Source: Absidia repens (Eukaryota > Mucoromycota > Mucoromycetes > Mucorales > Cunninghamellaceae). Taken from it: 64,000 nt of DNA. The notes beneath the pieces were generated by a model. It had not been told where the DNA came from and ran no database searches. It was given only the letters and a program-made list of their open reading frames with translations. Below are positions 59,201 through 64,000 of this stretch, in pieces. The stretch spans positions 744,001 through 808,000 of the forward strand of contig MCGE01000018.1 in NCBI GenBank assembly GCA_002105175.1. The letters are read 5' to 3'. Both the position numbers and the translations under genes were made by a program. The number at the start of each line of letters is the position of its first letter. The stretch's first letter is position 1.

Positions 59201-60731
59201 TATGTATTACCTTAAGGAACAACCCATATTGCATACGGCCACCGTGCTTCAAATGCTTGTTTTGACATAGTGCATTGTGTAGGGTTTGCATACACAGAGG
59301 AGCATGCTGTTTGACCACCTATATAAAGCAAAAGCGCGAAAAAATTAAATTTAGTTTCGTTCTTTCATCAGCAACACAAATTGTTTTATTCAAACAATCA
59401 TCTTACCATATCCACATCAGCCGCCTTCAAATCACCACCGCTTCCCAGTGTATTAGTGTACATCCTGCCATCATATTGTTTTTCGATATTTGCTAGAATG
59501 GGTATCAGTCGGCGGTCTTCTTCCAATTTTCTTGATATTGATTTTGCTGTTGCCTAATTTCACATATATATATATATATATATATTCATACAAATGTACA
59601 TTTAGTGTGCAATCAACTTGAGCGACGTCTTCCTTTCCCATAATCCACTGCCTTCATCATTATCAATCAAATTTACCTGTATCATTTTCGAGAGTCGTGA
59701 TTTGAATTCACCCAGCACCAAGCTAAGTTGATTTGCCTTTGGCACATATGCTTTCCCTTTATTGACGTAGGCCGCGCGTTGTTGAATGAGATCAGGTACT
59801 TTTTCAAAGTCAACCTACAAAGATACCATAAACAATAATCAAAAATCAATTCATTTCAAAAACCGAGCGCATCCTTGACTGACTTACCTCGTAATAAGTT
59901 TCACTAGCAACATATAAGGCAGCAGAAGTATTGTCATTTTTGCAAATACATCTTTCTAAATGTGATTGAATTTGTTTCTTAACTTGCGGATCCACCTAAA
60001 CAAATCGTAAAGTCATATTAAAAAGAGCCTTTGTCTTGTGATTCGGTATTGTACCTACCACTTTCCAGTTCAAGCTGACAGTGGCCAAAAAGCGCTTCTT
60101 GTTTTCCTCGAGTTCTTGCTCATATCTAAATCTATTGAATGCAACACAAAAATAAATAAATCAAAATCAAAGTCAATATAGAATGTCCCGAAGATATACC
60201 TTGTTTTCTTTTTAGTGAAGGGGAACTTACTTGAATAAGGCACATTCTTGTTGCACAAACCAATCACTAGACTCTTCACTTTGACAATACGCCAGCCTTA
60301 AAGCAAAATGACTGATATGGTCCTTGCGCCGTTCGCCCGCCTGTTTCGTCCAGGATGTATGAGTTGATTGCATAGGTAGGTATCTGTCCAAAGCCATCTG
60401 AATGTCCTTCTTGTATATATCGTCGGTTTTACTGCGAAGTTTTGCCGTTTCGATGATTTTGAGCACTACGGAAAAAAACAGGGAGATAGATGAGTGAGTA
60501 AAAAAGCGCCATCAGTTCCCCTTCTCCAGAAAATAATGAACCTTGCAAACGATCCAGCGCAAAATTTTCAATTTCTTCAAGTGTAATATCAGTTGGTGGA
60601 GGTCGAAGATAAAAGTTGATTCGGAAGGGGTAGTCGGATTCCTCCAACGTTGAGTCTGGTTTAATATCGATTCTTCGTCGTTTAGATGCGGCAGCGAATC
60701 GATTGACGGTATTTTTATTCGATTGGGACAT
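58623..60731 (-). CDS. PRI2: DNA primase large subunit
   Basis: Nine exons, 60731-60542, 60465-60231, 60131-60059, 59995-59888, 59814-59677, 59553-59407, 59318-59211, 59134-58986, 58926-58623; 483 residues in frame (human PRIM2 509). It is the regulatory subunit of the Pol alpha-primase complex that starts RNA primers. The four cluster Cys of the [4Fe-4S] domain are visible: [21 protein letters not shown] and [11 protein letters not shown], in the usual order. Also [21 protein letters not shown] and [17 protein letters not shown]. The first donor reads CAAG/GTTCAT, weaker than usual, but the join is in frame. One intron (59120-59210 side) carries a (TA)n microsatellite. Same orientation as PWP2 and the TBC gene. 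Confidence 0.95.
59165..59199. repeat. (TA)n microsatellite in PRI2 intron
   Basis: About 17 uninterrupted AT dinucleotides inside a PRI2 intron. A second, shorter (TA)n lies at about 59563-59584 in another intron of the same gene. Confidence 0.9.
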
Positions 60732-61282
60732 GTTGCCGTACCGCGATAATAGAAGATAGTGGTGACGCCGTAATTGTTGTCGTGATTGAAGGGAGTAATT
60801 CTAAATGAAAAAAAGTAAACGTAAAAAGCAAAACTAGCTCACAACACGCGACATAAATTTAAACCCCGTTCACTGTCAAATTCAAATGTGTACACCACAC
60901 TCGAAAATCTATTTAAGATATTTGGCCTACAATGATGCCCGGAATCAATATTTTTTATTCGTGCAAAAACCACTATGCTGATAGTAGACCGTATGAATGT
61001 GCCTTGAGCCCTTTAATATGTCCAGGTAAAACAATACATATCCCCCCGCAAGCCCACACAAGATCCATCCAGTCCTAAAATACATTCCCTTAAAAATTAA
61101 CACCAACAAATCAAAGCTATTATAAATGATCATTTTTATTATATGTACACCAAGGTTGGTAAAGTAAAAATAAGACTAAATAAAATAAAATAAAATTTTG
61201 GAATTATATAAAATAATAAGGATCATAATAATAATAAAAACAATAATAATAAATCCTATGTCTAAGAAGGGTAGAGAACAAT
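60732..61282. other. intergenic, PRI2 promoter and TBC-gene 3' region
   Basis: AT-rich spacer of 0.55 kb, with ATAAAATAAAATAAAAT and AAT runs near 61180-61250, the 3' region of the minus-strand TBC gene. No gene seen. Confidence 0.5.
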
Positions 61283-63850
61283 CTAACCACTGATTTTTCT
61301 AATTTGTCCGAGTCTATTTTTCATTTGTTCGTATTCATTTTCGCTTTGAGCATACTTGAGTTTAAAATCAATCAATGTTGCTTCAATATCGGCCAAACGG
61401 ATTTCAAGTTGTGCATTCTGTTGTACCAATTGAGCATTTTCTTGAGCAAAATGGTTGACTTGATCATGTTGCCTTGATTCCATATCCTTGCATGCTTGTT
61501 CTATTTGCTGTTCAAGTTGGGATATTTCATGTCGGAGCTTCTGATTATTATCGCTTGCCGTTGCCATCGCCATTTTAGAGTCTATCACCTGTCTCGCTGT
61601 TGCTCTGTGCTCTTGATCCAAAATAGCAAATGATTTCTCCAGTTTTTTGGCTTGTTGGGACAGTTCGTAGTTTTCGTTTTTCAGATAGTCCTCCTTGTCT
61701 TGCATCTTTGCATCTTGTGTCGCCTTGTTCATGTACCTTTTCGATAGTTTAGCCAAGTCGCGTGGTAATATATGGAAAGCGAAGGCGTCTTTGACAAATT
61801 CAGAGGGGACATTCTATGATTAATACATATATCAAACATATAAAAAAAAAGGAAGAAAAAATGTTAGTTTAATAGACCGGTCATTACCATGTTAGTGACC
61901 ATCTCTCTCTCTTCTCTCTCTCTTTTTTTTTTTTTTTTTTTTTTTACCTGGTAAGCGTCAAAAATATCACAGCCCAAAAACGCCAATAATCCTTCGAATT
62001 CCAAACTGAGGAGGGTTTCTAAATTCTTTTTCATGAAAGCAAGCGCCACGTTCAATATAACGGAGGTTCCTTCGGTAAACACCATATCGAACACTCGGAA
62101 GACCAAGTTGAGAGGGCACCTGTAAGAGAATAAAGTCAAGAACCATTGTGAGGCATACATAGTAGGACGGACACCCTGTGCATCTAGGTGACGGTGGACT
62201 TGGGGAAGATGTCTCATCAGTAATTCTTCGTATTGAAACAACCGTTCGTGCAGCAATTCCATTTTTGGCGTAAAGTGTCCACGTAGACCATAGTTATTCA
62301 TAAGATTCACCAAGACACAAAACGCAGCTTCATCTGGCATCTACAATAAAATAATAATAGAATTAGCTTTTCAGTCATCATAAATTCCAACCATCCCTCC
62401 AAACAATTTTGACGACATCAACTTACATGGAGTAGTAAGCAACCAACAATAAAAGGCAGGCCTTGACAATAGCCAACTTGAGGATCATATAAACTATAAG
62501 CCTTGATGACATTAAATAGCATTTCTTGGCCATCACCATCCCGTTGGCGGAAAAAGGTATGTGTCGGAAAGGTGCGTGCAAGGTCCCGTTGGATGATTTT
62601 TTCATGTGGACTGACCCCATTCAAGAGCTCCCGGTATTCCAACTCTACCATATCGATGTTGTGCCTTGATTTAGATAAGACTTGCCAGATCATTCCTCGA
62701 AGAGAAGGTGGCATACCAATACACACATGATCACGCATTTCCTGGAGTTGGTGTTGTTTGACTTGATCGATTTGACTGATGACTTTTGCCCAGAACTCTA
62801 GCGACGTGAGAGACATCATAAAAAAGGAATGAGATTCAATTGTCTTCACTACTATATTTTCCCCCTTTCCTTCGGCATTCTTACCCCAATCATAAGTAGT
62901 TGTAGATGTTTCTTTCAAGTCTGTCAAGTTGTTAGCCATTTCCTGCTTGATAGCTAGCTGTTGAATCGATAATGGTGAGGTTGATGAAGATGTCGACGTA
63001 GGTTCATAAGGATGATAGGAGTGCCGTTTACTTTGTCGATTCCGAAATGTGTCAGAAGGTCGTTCTATGCTAGGATGGCGTTGATCCAGAATGTCGTTGA
63101 CTGGTGATGAGAGTTGGTGGTCGGAGTGATTTTTGGTCAGAGTTGGACAGGAGTCTTCTGCATTGAGATTAAGGTCACACATATTGAGCGCCAATGGAGC
63201 GGAGTTCATTCCAACAGGCAAATGATTTCTATCCATATCCGTCACCAAACTTGTCGCACGCGAGCGGCTATAGGGTGCTAACGACTTAGTGTTGACATTT
63301 GATCGTATAGACGACGACGTTTCCGTTTGAGAGGATGGATGCAATATTGTACTTGATAGCCTTCGTCGAGAGGCGTCCGTTGACGCTGTGATGATGTTGG
63401 ATATCGGGCAAACTAATAATGAAAAAAAAAATGAAAGAATGAGATAAGCGCATAAACACACATAGAGGTCACCGCATCGTTCGGCGATTTATCTTTGATT
63501 TTACCTTTGGAGGACAGAGGGGATAAATAGCTGGTCTTCGATGCTGAAACAGTAGAGGTAGTAAGTGTCGAGTTTGCATCGGTATAAACATCATTGACAT
63601 CATTGGGGGAAGAAGGGTCCACGAAGTCCTTATTGCGGGTATTGTTGTTTTCATGCTGAGACTGATATTCGAGATTGGTAATACTATGTGGGTCTGTGTC
63701 ATCACTTTGGAGATCAACATGAGCTTGATATTCCGAGTCATTGGGATTGTGAAGGTCACCAAGAGCCATGTCCAAGTCATGGTTATCATGAGAAAGGTGA
63801 TCCTGAAACGATGCAGAAGAGGAAGTTGAGCCCTGAGATGAGGCCACCAT
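61283..63850 (-). CDS. TBC-domain Rab GTPase-activating protein (GYP5/EVI5-like)
   Basis: Four exons, 63850-63505, 63412-62427, 62340-61948, 61813-61283; 751 residues in frame. N-terminal 300 residues are disordered and Ser/Thr/Asp-rich. The TBC domain (about 310-560) keeps both catalytic fingers: arginine in IIQRDLARTFP and glutamine in GYCQG. Further hallmarks: GMPPSLRGMIWQVLSKS, MPDEAAFCVLVNLM, YASQWFLTLFSYRCPLNLVFRVFD and EGLLAFLGCDIF. A long heptad-type coiled coil (about 600-745, Gln/Glu/Lys-rich) ends the chain. This layout (disordered head, TBC, C-terminal coiled coil) is that of Gyp5 in yeast and EVI5/RABGAP1L in animals, which act on Ypt1/Sec4- or Rab11/Rab35-type GTPases in secretion. 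The target Rab cannot be told. An in-frame upstream codon would add a hydrophobic leader; I prefer the ATG at 63850. Confidence 0.85.
61922..61945. repeat. poly(T) tract in TBC-gene intron
   Basis: About 23 T directly after a CTCTCT run, next to the exon 3 donor in the intron. On the coding strand it is a poly(A) next to GTAAA. Confidence 0.85.
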
Positions 63851-64000
63851 TGTTGGAAGGGATAGTGAGGGTAAGAGGTAAAGATAAAAGATAAAAAGTG
63901 AATATAGTATTCGATATAAGCTAAAGAGAATAAGATGGAAGGTGATAATATAAATATTTATTACCAAAAATTTAATATAATCTATCTAAGAGCTTCAGGA

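Noticed and set aside
1..64000. CRISPR arrays, operons, phage or plasmid functions
   Set aside because: Intron-containing genes throughout and no array of regular direct repeats; this is eukaryotic nuclear DNA.

Overview
The window reads as nuclear DNA of a filamentous fungus, most likely an early-diverging one (Mucoromycota, Mucorales-like). Evidence: an AT-rich background; genes broken by many introns of about 50-100 bases with GTAAG/GTATG-type donors and TAG/CAG acceptors; intergenic spaces of 0.3-3 kb; many T- or A-runs of 20-35 bases; and a gene set that mixes general eukaryotic housekeeping genes with a topoisomerase III-beta that ascomycete yeasts lack. There are no operons, no ribosome-binding sites and no phage or CRISPR features. 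All gene models were spliced by eye.

Layout. 1-1378 (-): C-terminal-open part of a DDB1/CPSF160-superfamily propeller protein. 1902-7883 (+): a full-length ABCC-type ABC transporter with a badly degenerate second ATPase domain. 8522-9054 (+): a small Ecl1-family life-span factor. 9.1-14.7 kb: gene-poor, with a decayed multi-exon gene (about 10.07-11.8 kb, -) and a dispersed repeat. 14683-17805 (-): ankyrin plus DIL protein. 18623-20463 (-): DPH1. About 20.7-21.3 kb (+): unrecognised gene or pseudogene. 22551-26130 (+): tail-anchored protein with two START-like domains. 28278-28664 (-): secreted ten-cysteine mini-protein. 30120-34067 (+): TOP3B in 19 exons, one of only 5 bases. 35711-38479 (+): glutamine-dependent asparagine synthetase. 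41352-42895 (-): alanine-glyoxylate aminotransferase. 46721-48003 (+): multi-pass membrane protein. 48.2-49.6 kb: retroelement-like relics and a minisatellite beside tRNA-Val(AAC) at 49616-49689 (-). 50097-52557 (+): poly(A) polymerase. 55011-58128 (-): PWP2. 58623-60731 (-): PRI2, the primase large subunit. 61283-63850 (-): a TBC-domain Rab GAP with a coiled coil.

The genes do not form one pathway. They cover replication and topology (PRI2, TOP3B), RNA and ribosome biogenesis (PAP1, PWP2), translation-factor modification (DPH1), amino-acid metabolism (ASN, AGX), membrane traffic and lipid handling (TBC, START, DIL, ABCC) and secretion (ten-Cys peptide).

The signals least explained by ordinary annotation are a six-copy dispersed repeat family with a tRNA-like B-box motif at one edge (13.5, 27.3, 39.6, 44.7, 53.5-54.6 and 54.7 kb), the retroelement relics 3' of the tRNA gene, the inverted pattern of NBD degeneration in the ABC transporter, the 5-base microexon of TOP3B, and the secreted ten-cysteine peptide.
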